Origin: Gonatopus flavifemur
Taxonomy: Eukaryota > Arthropoda > Insecta > Hymenoptera > Dryinidae
Reading direction: 5' to 3'
NCBI GenBank assembly: GCA_018340375.1
Contig: JAFFJZ010000004.1
Location: forward strand, 30,044,001-30,108,000
Length of the DNA: 64,000 bases
Positions 10,777-21,959 of the stretch are shown here, piece by piece; the stretch's first letter is position 1, and each line of letters begins with the position of its first letter. The position numbers were made by a program, and so were the translations under genes. The notes beneath the pieces are model-generated. The model made no database searches. It had not been told where the DNA came from and was given only the letters and a program-made list of their open reading frames with translations.

Positions 10777-11868
10777 TCACCGTATCAAATGTTCGATATT
10801 TGCACCGTTGACCTGTTGGCATAACCTAATTCGTCTCTGAAAATGTGGTTCTAACGACAAAAGCACATGGCGTGGAATTGTTCGGCAGACAGTTCGTATT
10901 CGGCGTTTCATGTCATCTCTGGTCGTTGGTGGTCTTTCATAGACTACATCTTTGATGAAACCCCATAAGTAAAAATCCAGAGGGGTGAGATCCGGAGACC
11001 TAGCCGGCCAGGCAATGTATCCACCGCGACCAATCCATCTGTGTGGGTAAGATGTGTTTAAGAAATTTCTGACAATTGCAGCGTTATGAGGTCGTGCCCC
11101 ATCATGTTGAAGCCACATCCTGTTCCGTGTGTAGAGATCAACATCTTCCAACATCCTTGGTAATTTGTCCCGAATCAATTGCAGATCATTCTCCTTCCTA
11201 ACAGTATGTTGGAAGAAATAAGGACCAATGATCTGACCATTCAAAATCCCACACCACACATTCAGAGTCCAGCGATGTTGATTGTCAACTTGTCGATGCC
11301 ATCTGGGATTCTCAATTGACCAATAATGACAATTATGTCTGTTCATAACACAGTTACTGCGAAATGTTGCCTCATCACTAAACATCACGTAATTGAAAAA
11401 ATCAGGCGGTTGCTCCGAGGCCCATTGACCGAATTCAACCCTACGTCGAAGATCATCTTCACTTAATGCTTGCACCAATGTAATGTGGTAAGGATGATAT
11501 TCACCAGATCTTAGTATGCGGTGTGCCGTTGATCTTGGGATACCTAATTGGTGCTGGATTTCTCTGGTACTAACGTGAGGATTCAGGTGCACCATTCCCA
11601 AAACGGCTACTGAGCGTGCATCCATACGATTTCCATCATAACGCCTTCTGACTCGTGGGATATTCATTCTTCCAACTCGTCTTTCTATTGAGCGTATCGT
11701 CTGAAGTGAAGGCTGGCGTCTATTTGGATACCTCTCTCCATACAATCTTGATGCTGCAGCGTAATTACGTCGACATTCTCCTAGTATCAGGAGAATATCA
11801 AGTATTTCACCCCAAGGATAATCCATAGTATTGAGACCTTCACAACACTGATCAAAGATCTTCTTCAA
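10777..11868 (-). CDS. DD41D transposase, apparently full length
   Basis: This is a 363-codon uninterrupted transposase of the Tc1/mariner/IS630 superfamily, expected to excise and insert the element at TA targets. The N-terminal part (residues about 20-125) is a bipartite helix-turn-helix region with the GECRRNYAAA…RYPNRR motif. The catalytic residues are D165 (VMFSDEATF), D256 (WLQHDGARPHNA) and D298 (SPDLTPLDFYLWG). The gap of 41 residues between the last two makes it DD41D, as in rosa-type mariners. Two starts are possible, Met1 (11868) and Met15 (11826). The second would begin just before the conserved GECRRN helix and may be the true one. No intron or stop interrupts it. It is a candidate active enzyme, though its right terminus is an inverted 3' copy. 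Confidence 0.9.
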   Translation of the reverse strand: MKKIFDQCCEGLNTMDYPWGEILDILLILGECRRNYAAASRLYGERYPNRRQPSLQTIRSIERRVGRMNIPRVRRRYDGNRMDARSVAVLGMVHLNPHVSTREIQHQLGIPRSTAHRILRSGEYHPYHITLVQALSEDDLRRRVEFGQWASEQPPDFFNYVMFSDEATFRSNCVMNRHNCHYWSIENPRWHRQVDNQHRWTLNVWCGILNGQIIGPYFFQHTVRKENDLQLIRDKLPRMLEDVDLYTRNRMWLQHDGARPHNAAIVRNFLNTSYPHRWIGRGGYIAWPARSPDLTPLDFYLWGFIKDVVYERPPTTRDDMKRRIRTVCRTIPRHVLLSLEPHFQRRIRLCQQVNGANIEHLIR

Positions 11869-12024
11869 GTTTGAATCGTATATCGAAAAGAATTTGTGTA
11901 TGAATGAAGGATATTAAACATTCCGTTTCACTTATGTTTGTAAACAATGCTCTAGTATGAACTTTCTTGTTCATGATAAACACAAGTATTGTTTTGTACT
12001 TGTGTTTGGCAACAATTCACAGTA

Positions 12025-12130
12025 ACGGTACTACGAACAGACATAATTGTCAATATTGGTCGATGGAAAATCCCAGCTAGGTCTGCGGATCTTACCACTT
12101 TGGATTTTTACTTATGGGATTCCATCAAAT
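12025..12130 (+). pseudogene. Inverted fragment of the DD41D transposase in the right arm
   Basis: The plus-strand frame IGRWKIPARSADLTTLDFYL, then WDSIK, matches residues about 279-306 of the neighbouring transposase, including the last catalytic D. The remaining C-terminal coding sequence is deleted and the sequence jumps to TTTTCAGGGCC, equivalent to 10683-10693 of the left arm. This proves that the right arm derives from the gene's 3' side. Confidence 0.8.
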
Positions 12131-12824
12131 TTTCAGGGCCACAAATATGTGCGAGATCCGATCGCTCAACCTCCTCGTGGTGCACATTGGGTAACTTCAA
12201 TGGGGACGGTAATCCTCAGAAGCTGAAAAAAAACACTGGAGAGTTAAATATCGTTTTACACAGAAAGCAATACGAGTGTTTCATAAAACTCATTTTTCAT
12301 CAATTAGAGCGCCATCTGTGCGGAATTCGGAAAAATGATTCGGACAAAAGTTTCTTGTTTTTCAACGTCAAATCTGAATCTGCAGTTAAAAATAGGGGAT
12401 TCCATTCAAGAAACAAAAGTTGACCTCTGAATGACCTTGAAGTTGAGATCCGAGGCCAAAGTCAAGGTCACCATCAGATGTCCCCCTCGGAATGTCACAA
12501 CTTTTGTTCGGAACATTTTCCTCCAAAACTCCTCGTTTTTGAGTTATTCTGATATAAAAATTAAAATGGGACACGCTGTATATGGGGCATATATGGGGCA
12601 TATATGATTCATTCCCACTAGGGATACCTAGAACTTATATAGTACACGGAGAAAAAAGAACAGTGAATGATTACTAGAAATACGAGGGTTCATTGCTAAA
12701 AAGGGTTAGCAAATTGGTGACAACTGAACTTTTCTATCAACAGTTCCTTATGCGGGGAGTAGTAAGAGTTCCTATCTTTAGATGAAGATCACTGCTAATT
12801 CATTGAGTTTCTATTACAATATAA

Positions 12825-13469
12825 CCCGTATGGAAATATTTCGCTGAAGAATGTCTGCAAAACTATGAAAAATCTCTAAAAAAAAATGAAAAAACTCTGA
12901 GAAACTCTGACAAACTCTGAGAATCTCTGAAATTTTGATGAGAAATCTAATATTTTTGGGACATTCCTTACAGACTTTTTTCAGACTTCTTTCAGAGTTT
13001 CTCAGAGTTTTTTCATACTTTTTCAGAGAAATAGTAACGAAATTGCACTCTGAAAAAACTCTGACAAAACTCTAATAAATTGTTGACATTTTTCTGATTA
13101 TTGAAAAATCCTGGAATTCAATAAATACATTCATATGCCGTATTCAAATATCATGTGTGAAAAAGTGTTTGAAAATTTTCTAATTTTTTTCTAAAAGTCA
13201 GAAAAATGTTAGCAATCCATCAGAGTTTTGTCAGAGTTTTTCAGAGTGCAATTCCGTTACTATTTCTCTGAAAAAGAATGAGAAAACTCTGAGAAACTCT
13301 GAAAAAAGTCTGAAAAAAGTCTGAAAAGAATGTCCCAAAGATATTAGATTTCTCATCAAAATTCCAGAGATTCTCAGAGTTTGTCAGAGTTTCTCAGAAT
13401 TTTTTCATTTTTTTTCAGAGATTTTTCATAGTTTTACAGACATTTTTCAGCGAAATATTTCCATACGGG
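12825..13469. mobile_element. 645-bp foldback with arms near 280 bp
   Basis: The ends CCCGTATGGAAATATTTCGC (12825) and its complement (to 13469) continue as inverted copies almost to the centre. Both arms are built from repeated CTCTGA/TCAGAG motifs (…AAACTCTGAGAAACTCTGA…). The loop is about 13090-13200. There is no coding sequence and no clear target-site duplication. Confidence 0.85.
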
Positions 13470-14043
13470 AAACTAAACAAACATACTTCCTATTCCTCAC
13501 TAAACTTAGTGATCAATATCATCATTCAAAAGAAAGATGCCGTGAATTATCCGCAAATATTACGCAAAAAAATTAATTCTTTCAGAATTCATACTTTCAC
13601 GACGGGTTTTCGTCCCATTGATCCGGATGCAAGGCTGTGATAGAGAGAAATTTTTTTCTCAGTGATGGGGATTCTAACCTACCTATCTCACCAACCCTAC
13701 TTTACCGAAGTAACGCTTGTACCGACTTAGTTCTACCGCACGGTTGAGATTTTCAACTCACTGAAAGTTTATGAATTGTTCGTAGATTCGTGCTCACACC
13801 TCAGCAACTTACTCTATGAATAATCTCAGTGATTCACGGCATACAATGCTTGACAATCATCACCTCGAAATGTTATGAATGATTCCACACCATTCAATGG
13901 TTCTATTCTTTTCTTCTGTGTCGGAATCTACTCTATACATTGCTTGGCAATCATTGCTTTGGAATATCATGAATCATCCTCCACGCCGGGCAATACAACG
14001 TTTCATATTCAATTTCATGACGTTTTTGTAATGACTGGGGGCA

Positions 14044-14311
14044 CCATCGCTAACCACGTTTGTCGCTGAATGCTCTACAGTATGGGCATGATCGATACAA
14101 TTTCTCATTACTATACACATTAGTACCTTTTGCTATTTTCTTATCATTCATTCTCATCATTACAAGCACTGATTGCTCATTTTTCAAGAATTGGATTCAA
14201 ACCTACGCAAGTTAGTGATCATCGCTAACAATTTCAAAATTATTTTTCTCCGTATGAGAAAACCATCGCTAACTACGTTTGTCGCTGAATGCTCCAGAGT
14301 ACAGGCATGAT
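14044..14311 (+). repeat. Direct repeat pair of 48 bp, 219 bp apart
   Basis: The segments 14044-14091 and 14263-14311 both read CCATCGCTAAC(C/T)ACGTTTGT…GGCATGAT with few differences. The second copy follows a TTTTTCTCCGT motif that faces CACGGAGAAAAA at 12647. A larger element spanning 12.6-14.3 kb is possible but weakly supported. Confidence 0.6.
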
Positions 14312-16672
14312 TACATACTATTATAGATATTCGATTACATACGTTCAATGAATATGCATAGCACCTATGAAATCATCTCATTCAAATGTGCATAGAACAT
14401 ACTTCGAATATTCGAAGAACGTGTATCCGGTGCTGCTTGGGTTGGATCAAAGTATTCCTGGATACAACGTGTGAGTTAAAAAGACTTTTATATACTCATG
14501 AAGATTACAATATCACTGTCATACGTATTCGAATGAACTTGATGAATTCATGTCACGAAAAACGTTTGATAACAATCGTTTTGTTAAAGACACAAGTGCT
14601 TTTTCTCCGATATTCTCGGTATCGTTCGTAGATTTTATTTGTCATAGTCATGAAGCCTTGTGGTCAGCTGTAACGTTGGTTACTATTTTCGAATCATTAT
14701 TTTTACATGTATCACCTTTCCTCCATTTATCGAATGTCCCAAGCAATCAACACGAACGACATTGATCTACAGGAATTAATTATTTTTTTGTTGTGACATG
14801 AAAACGAATGGTTGGAATATTTCAATCATTCGTCATTGTTGCCGTTTTTCGTTATTCCCATTTATCTGTATCTTGACTTGACGATACATTCAAATATTTT
14901 GAGCAACATTCATTGTGAATTGACCCCCGTTGTTGCGTAGCCTGTGCCAATCTATACAACCTTTTCTTCACCCATTTGGAACTGGACTTTTGATCATGGT
15001 CAATGAAATTAGAATATTTCAATTGGTGAATATTTCAATTCGAATGAGCTGAAATTTCCAAAGATTTTTCATTATTCCAAAATATGTTCGTCGAATCAAT
15101 CTCTGATTGAATGACTGGGATTTGAATATGGAATTTTCCAAACACCAACCTATATCGGGTGATAAATAATCCAATACACCTATCACATAATATTCACTAT
15201 TGAGGACATTCTACGTGATCAGAAATTAATACGTTTGTTATCGTCAAATGCAAATTGGAAATGAATAATAATAGTATTCGGTAGAAGGAAATATCGAGGA
15301 CGGTGAATCGATCGTTATACGTAGATAAGCCTGAATACGATACAATTCCAATCAAAATTCACTCGAACGTAAAACTTGGAAACTTGTAGCTGAGTTTCGC
15401 TTGAATTCGAAAAATCCTAAGGAGATCCGCTGTCCCAGGTCGGTAAACGATAATCCCTCCGCGCAATGTGTTTAAGTATGTCATACGTATACGTGTCCGC
15501 GAGAATACACATATAACATCTGTCAGCAGAAAGACGAACAAGGCAAAGTGCCAGGGTGATGCATATATGCACAGGTCAGATAAATCACGTCTAAAGCGCT
15601 GAACATGTAATATAAGAGCTGGGCTCTCGATGTGTCAGGAATGAAATGGCGTTACCAAATTTTCACAGCTCGTTAAACGACGGATTAGAGAGAGGCGAGA
15701 TACAGGAAGACCGGTGACGATGAGTTTCTACATACATGCGATGTGTTGGTTCGAACATCAGAACCAAATCTGAAATGGAACGTGAAGGATGATAAATGTA
15801 TGTACAACTCATCAGTCAAGACTTGCCGTTAAAATACAAGAGAGATAATTCATTTGAATGTTGACAACACCATTCTCATCATATACCGGTGCGGTATATG
15901 ACATGCATTTGATTTTCTCATGAATTATCTCACCAGAGATAATGATATTATTGTATACGAATTTGAGTTTGTATCGCCGCACAGGGAGGGAGGTGTGTAA
16001 TGATTTTACCCTATTCATCTTTTGATCTATTCTCGGTACTTCACAGGCTTTCGATCTTCGGTACAAACTGTGGAACGCTTTCCTGTCGATTCAAGTAAAA
16101 CATCACGCACACAAGGAGTTTCCAGAAGATATGAAAAAATTATGTTATCAGCGTTGGAACTAATTAAGGAGAACCACTTTTCTCCTCATCAGTCAAAATT
16201 ACACACTCGTACGTTTAATATTTCCCACACATAATTCACCCGAATGTGGGAAAAAGTAAAAATAATAGAATTTGTATACAATTTCTATAGAATAAATATA
16301 TAAAATCCAATATAAATTCTATAATATTACATACGAGTTTATACAACTTCCTATTATTTGCAAGTATCACAAAATTACATACAAATTTCTCTGATCCGTC
16401 GTACCTTCGGTCCACTGTTAAGTTATGACATTCGCAGTTGGAAGTTATCGAATTGAACAGTGTCGCGTTTCTAGCACTGATCAGCTCAATAGCTTTCATA
16501 TTCCAAATGGAATCCTTGTATAGTCTGATATCGGGGTCAGTTCAAGATTCCCTAATTATGTGATGAAATTATAACGTCACAGGAACGATGTCATAATCCG
16601 TATATGAATGTCATCGTTCTTCAACGTTGTGATAACTCGTACTTTTTATTATTTCTACACAGTTGAAACAAT
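14312..16672. other. Unassigned AT-rich DNA
   Basis: I see no gene or clear transposon termini in this stretch. The short open frames show no domain. Confidence 0.4.
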
Positions 16673-17130
16673 CACTGTTAGAAAAGTTCTTAAATTTAAT
16701 ATGAAAATTCTTATGAAATTCTATAAGTACATCTTAAAATTAATAATATTCTGTGATTCACAACATGTTTATGAATTTTCACATTAAATGCATGAAAATT
16801 AATAACCGGTTATGAAAATTCAAAATATATTATTAAATTCCATGCAAACTTCCTAATTCTAATAATCTATAATGAAAAATCACAATAATACATGTTAAAA
16901 TATTAAAGATGGCTTCTGTGCGCATAATTCACTGCGCACTTTGTTTTTGGGAGCATATAATAGTATATACGTGTATACATGTGATAGAATCCATAACCTC
17001 TTAATTATCACTAATGGTCAATAACTCATGGGTATATATACCATGATTATATGTCCCAATTCAATTAGCTTTAGTTACATGTGAACAAATTCCCGAAGTT
17101 TTCATACACATATAGTTGATAACAAGATAT

Positions 17131-17367
17131 CCTGGGGAAAATAAAGCGTGCATTTGGAGCGTCGCATAGGAGTGTTATTACCGTCACATGAGAGTGTATT
17201 AAGAGTCAATTGGCGCAGTTGAGCGTGGATCGAGCGTGAAGAAAAGCGTTCATGCACGCTGTACTCACGCTTATATTGAAGTGAGCGTACATTGAACGTA
17301 TATTGGCCAGAATCACGTTATTGGTACGCTGTTTGAACTTTATGTGCACGCCGTTTTTTCGCCAGGG
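17131..17367. mobile_element. Small MITE (CCTGGCGAAAAA termini)
   Basis: CCTGGGGAAAATAAAGCGTGCA (split here as CCTGGGGAAAAT + AAAGCGTGCA) faces TGCACGCCGTTTTTTCGCCAGG at the other end. The interior repeats the word GAGCGT/ACGCT several times. Confidence 0.55.
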
Positions 17368-17392
17368 TAACTTTGAAATATGGGTAAGTCTT

Positions 17393-17705
17393 ACCCAGCC
17401 AGCAAAGTGCTCCCAAATTCACGTTTCCGCTACTAGCAGTGCTAGTGGTAGCCACATAGTAGCTTTTCCATTACCGTGAGACTGCATGCTACCATAACAT
17501 ATATATGATTCAATTTATAACGTAGCACTACCTCAGCGCTACCAGTATTATCAGGCAGCGCTACTAAGTAGTGCTCCTAGTAAAAATACTACCAAGTCGC
17601 TCCTATTTCCATACATAAATGAAGCCATATATGTACAGAAGATTTCTGTATAAGTGAATGGTAGCACCACTGCCAGAAGCGCTGCCTTGATTTTGTTGGC
17701 TGGGT
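17393..17705. mobile_element. Small MITE (ACCCAGCCAGCAAA termini)
   Basis: ACCCAGCCAGCAAA at the left faces TTTGTTGGCTGGGT at the right. The interior repeats AGCGCTACC/GTAGTGCT words. The termini resemble the CCCAGCAAAC family at 28.9 and 36.1 kb. Confidence 0.6.
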
Positions 17706-17850
17706 GTTCTTTTCTCTTTCATATTTTTATCAATGCAACTCTATTTACGGAATCAAAATTCAATACTTTTATGGATGTATGTATATATGTGTGTGTGTAC
17801 AGAGTATATGTGATATCTAAAACTACATCATATTTTACAGTCGATTTCTT

Positions 17851-17979
17851 CAATCGTGATGTAGTCAAGCTGGTTGAGGCGTGAGGTCGTAGGTTAGGTT
17901 TGGTAGGAAAGCAGGTTCGATCCCCCGTTAGGCCCCCAAAACTTTGCGCTCCAATTGACTTTGACTACATTCACGATTA
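17851..17979 (+). repeat. tRNA-like SINE flanked by a long inverted stem
   Basis: The 5' part reads GTAGTCAAGCTGGTTGAGGC (17861-17880), close to the 5' end and A box of a serine-type tRNA. A perfect B box GGTTCGATCCC lies at 17914-17924. The flanks CAATCGTGATGTAGTCAA (17851) and TTGACTACATTCACGATT (17961) are inverted with a single bulge, so the acceptor-like stem extends to about 18 bp. This fits a tRNA-derived SINE or pseudogene rather than a working tRNA, since no anticodon arm is clear. Confidence 0.5.
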
Positions 17980-18217
17980 CGTACTCACTTCGGAAGAGTT
18001 TCGAGGATTCCAAAATATGAAGGAAATTCCCAATAATTTCTGTTGAGAACTTCAAGATTTTTTTCTGTTAATTCATAATTCAGAATTATAAATTTTAATA
18101 TGTAATACATTATTGGATTTCATAGAAATTCCATGTATATAAACTTATAATAATAATATTATGTAAAAAACTTCATAATCATTATTATTAAATTCAAGAC
18201 AGATTTTTCTAACAGTG

Positions 18218-20040
18218 AAGTTCGTCGAATATAACATATGTGTCATGTCCAAAGCGGTCCACATTGAATGAAAACGTTGAATTGACATATCCCATGTGAA
18301 TGACTTTCTCAACACACTTCAGATGTCTTTTGTAAATACAAACCAGTGACTCTCATTGTATATTAAACGGCACGATTCCAAATGTTGATCCTACATAAAT
18401 TAGAAACAATGACTTACTTCGAGTTCATGTCATGAGAACATCATAAAAAATGTTGAAATGTGATTTTAACACATTAGGTACATTAAATTTACGTCGGTGT
18501 GTTGGTGACCGTATACGTTACGTCGATGAATTGAAACTTTTTCTCTCGACCACATTCATTTGTTGAGTTGGAATTATAAACGTGAATATGTTGTTTTCAA
18601 CATCAATCTGTTTACATATATTTTTTTTTCACATTTACACACATCATTTCCAACTGTGTACCTGATTATACTATGTCTCTTGTGAGATTTGGAATCGTTT
18701 CTAGACTTTTTAGGCACTGATCAGTTCGCAAGTGTACCATACTCATAGCATACCAAAGATGGAATGCTTATTGCAGCTGCTCTTGTATCCTCTAACCAGA
18801 TGAATTTTCATTTCACTCGATTATCTTGAATATTTCCATACTATACGGAGAGAAATGAAAAGTCGAAAATTACTACATTTTCTCCTAAATTGGCAGAATA
18901 AGAAAGAGTACCACTGTTATTGTCACACAGTGTAGTAAAAATAAATGATTCAACAAAAATTCTCTAGTATTGGCGTACACCCTTATGCATGATGAAGTAC
19001 AAATTTTTACTATACTATCTATCGATAACAGTAGGATTTTTTCTCATACTGCGAATTTAGTGGAAATGTAGTTTTTAAAACATTATTTTCCTCAGTGTAA
19101 AGCAAATTCCCCATAATTGCGTAGGTGTGGCCACCCTGTTGGAACTCTGCCAGGCTCAAACGCACTCGAAATTATTCGAGTGCACTTGAGGTTGGTTTCT
19201 TCCCTGGGAATAGCGAATTAAAACGCATCGAGAATATGTTCGATCCGTTTCAATGTGAATACAACCAGCAATATCTTGATGGTATGAATCTGTTTTTCTA
19301 AATGATATTGTCGATAGTTTTTGCCTCCAGAAACGCATGGATTTGGATAAGATAATCTGTTACTAAAGAAATTGATGAAAAATATGAAACAAGAAAATTT
19401 GCGGACAATTGGCAAAAAAAAGTAATTTTCAACTGCATTCAATTGAGCTACAATTTCCCCCCCATCCATAACGAACGTACAATGCACAGAAAATTTTGGA
19501 TACCTAGCCAGGATAATCGAACCCGCCTACCTATCTCGGAATATCTAAAGCCTAACGCTACAGTATATTCATTCTAAACAGTAGTTTGAGCCAAGCGGTC
19601 ACAATTTGTAGATCGGTTTGATATGGCAAACCAGACCAATATATAGTTTGGTATAAATCACTTTTGCAGACATTTATAATTCACAATGTGACGTGAATAT
19701 GTGTTTTTTATCCGATTTCAACTGGAATTCCGAACAGATAAGTATTCAGAATCGGAAAGGAAATTAGCAAAATATATGGAATTTTTGGGATTTTTCAGAA
19801 GAAAAATCTTTTATCAGGGGAATATGTGACGAAAATATGAGCGCATAACACCCAGCTAGCACAAGAGTCTAATGAGCGTTTGAAATGAATACAATGTATT
19901 GATATAGAACCCTTTCAGAATTTTCATTGGGAACTTATGGTTTTGTGTGGAAATATGGTTATTCATGGAGCGTCGATGGGATTCAATACTATTCAATGCA
20001 TCTCAGTGAAAAATGATAGATTTTATGTGGAAATATGGTT
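18218..20040. other. Mostly unassigned AT-rich DNA
   Basis: Apart from the weak tRNA-like piece near 19.5 kb I see no gene or clear element termini. Confidence 0.35.
19505..19566 (-). repeat. Weak tRNA-like SINE head
   Basis: On the minus strand, TAGCGTTAGGC (A-box-like) precedes GGGTTCGATTATCC (B-box-like with two mismatches). It is weak and is listed because three similar pieces occur in the window. Confidence 0.25.
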
Positions 20041-20044
20041 ATCC

Positions 20045-20270
20045 AGAGTGTCAGCTCCAGGGCGGCGCGGCCGGTAGCATGGCAACAAGCGTCATGAATT
20101 TGGGGCTGCTCAAAACTGAGGAGTGTCCGAAATTCGGGGTGCACGCAAATACTAATACAATATACTATGCTATACTGAGGTGCCTATGATGTTTTCGGGC
20201 TGATTGATAATAGCCTTCGAGCCGGCGATGATTGTTGACACTGCTGGTTCCAGGGCGGCACGACCAAGGC
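20045..20270 (+). repeat. Short direct repeat, about 200 bp apart
   Basis: TCCAGGGCGGCGCGGCC at about 20045 recurs as TCCAGGGCGGCACGACC at about 20249. The intervening DNA is less AT-rich than its surroundings. The nature is unknown. Confidence 0.4.
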
Positions 20271-20819
20271 TTCTGATAGCAGCCCTACCCCTAGCGACTG
20301 TCTGATTCTATGGGATTGTTTGTGTTCTTGTCTGTGTCCGGTGAACTACTGGACAGAGATGTTCTTCTTAGTACGATTTCCAGTAAATCAACCTACGATG
20401 GTCATGAGTTGAATGGAAATACTAATCAGACATTTCGAAATTGTATTGAAGATCATTCCCACCTCCCGATTGAGTGAAACTGATTCCCAAATAAACCAGA
20501 TAAATGGAAGAAATGTCATTTTGATGCCATTTCAGGGTCATAAAAAAATGTCGAAATGATACACCTGCAAGCACTAAATTGTGACGGCGTTTCATGTCAA
20601 TTCATTCGGACCGTGTTTTCATCTTGGAATATAATAATTATTGCATAATTATTCTTATATTTCAAAAATATGAACATATGGAAATGACTAGAATAGAATA
20701 TCATGGATTGTGATAGGATTTGGTGTCTCGGTTTTGATTGGCTCTCCCGCACAGGGCTGATGGGGCAGTCATTTATTCCTGAATGTACGACGCAATTCAA
20801 CATTTTCGTCACATGGCTA

Positions 20820-21248
20820 GGGACCGTCCATAAACTACGTAGCCCTGTTTCTGCGACTTCTTGACTCTTCTCTTTCCCCATATAGCCCCACCTTGACTTT
20901 TCTGTGGACATCCCCCCCCCCGTGGGAACGCAGTTTTCCATGTTCAACTGAATGATTTCAATCAAATGGATTTTCATTCAAATATGACCCTAAGAAAATT
21001 AACTAGAATGACAGACTATTTCATTGAGATCAAATCTCTCTCATTTCAAATGAAATACACTTGAATCAAGGAGAATCTTATTTGATCCAAATAATCATTT
21101 TTCTGGATATTCATGTAGAATTTTCTCTCAAGTACAAGATGAATGGAGAACTACGTAGCTTGGAACCCCCCCCCCCCCCATGTCACCCAGCTTAGCCCTC
21201 CATCTTATCCCTCCTCTCTTCATTGATCATGTAGTTCATAGACGACCC
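20820..21248. mobile_element. MITE with GGGACCGTCCATAAACTACG termini and a poly-C tract
   Basis: The left end GGGACCGTCCATAAACTACG faces ACTACATGATC…GACGACCC read in reverse at 21221-21248. The interior contains C runs of 9 (about 20911) and 14 (21166-21179) and a second ACTACGTAGC copy. It is non-coding. Confidence 0.65.
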
Positions 21249-21383
21249 TTTACATGCAATGTTATTTGTCGATGAAATTTTGACAATTTTTGGACCGAAG
21301 AATTTCACATCAAAAAGGTACCCCCCTTTGGAATGAGCACAATGCCCTCTTGCTAAAATGTCCAATCACGCTATCGCAAGTGA

Positions 21384-21945
21384 TTGTTCAAGTCAAGAGA
21401 TGAAGATGCACAAATTCATCCGATTCTGGTATCCCCTGTGCTATCCAACAGGAGACGCTATTTTGATTATTATTCTCCCCCCACAGCGCGGTACCTTTGG
21501 GAAATCCTGGAAAAAGATGGAGGTGTTAGATGTCGAGAATTATTGCTTTTTCAAGCAGAACTCTAATCAGCGCTGAGAGGAATTATACCGTGACGAAGCA
21601 AGAACTCCTGGCCGTCGTGTGGGCCATAAGGAAATCCCGCGAATACCTGGAAGGTTATCACTCCACCGTGATGACCGACCATGTGAGTTTGAAGTGGCTA
21701 TATCCACTCCATAATCCAACGAGAAGATCAGCCCGATGGGCCTTGGAACCCCTGGAGTATGATGTTGATATAGTACACAGGGAGAGTGCCCTGTCGAGAT
21801 CGGTCCTAACAAGATTCAACGATATAATCATGAATCGTCACGGTGCTTTGGAAGTTCTCACCACCGATAATAGAATCGAATTTGCCAATTGGGATATGAC
21901 CGAGTATCGTGATATTCAAGTTCATTTCCGTCTCAATGGAAAATT
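21384..21945 (+). pseudogene. Ty3/gypsy pol remnant: RNase H and integrase piece
   Basis: This is a remnant of an LTR-retrotransposon polyprotein. The frame 21530-21790 encodes an RNase H domain: IAFSSRTLISAERNYTVTKQ, ELLAVVWAIRKSREYLEG, and TDHVSLKWL…ARWALEPLEYDVDIVHR. At about 21810 it jumps to an integrase-core-like stretch (LTRFNDIIMNRHGALEVLTT, then DNRIEFANWDMTEY), so several hundred bases between the two domains are deleted. Upstream (21384-21566) the end of the reverse transcriptase continues in another frame (…EILEKDGGVR). No LTR was recognised beside it. The segment after 21945 has no recognisable pol homology. Confidence 0.85.
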
Positions 21946-21959
21946 CAATCCATCAGTGG

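Larger units (their letters stand above)
10259..12578. mobile_element. DD41D Tc1/mariner-like element with two inverted copies of its 3' end
   Basis: The element starts CAGGGTGTCCCATTTTAATT and ends with the near complement (…GGGACACGCTG). It is flanked by TA at 10257-10258 and 12579-12580. The terminal arms match over about 460 bp (10259-10725 and 12115-12578). Because the transposase gene lies on the minus strand, the left arm is its 3' side. The right arm, upstream of the gene, is a second, inverted copy of that 3' side and includes a transposase fragment. So the element carries two 3' ends rather than a 5' and a 3' end. Confidence 0.85.
16673..18217. mobile_element. Candidate composite element with CACTGTTAGAAAA termini
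   Basis: CACTGTTAGAAAA (16673) and TTTTTCTAACAGTG (to 18217) are inverted. Both are followed inward by AT-rich sequence with ATTAATAAT and GAAATTC motifs. Three smaller units (17131-17367, 17393-17705, 17851-17979) sit inside. No target-site duplication was resolved, so the outer limits are tentative. Confidence 0.45.

Noticed and set aside
12640..14262. Large element bounded by CACGGAGAAAAA and TTTTTCTCCGT.
   Set aside because: The paired ends are only about 11 bp, such words are frequent in this window, and no target-site duplication or further arm pairing was visible.
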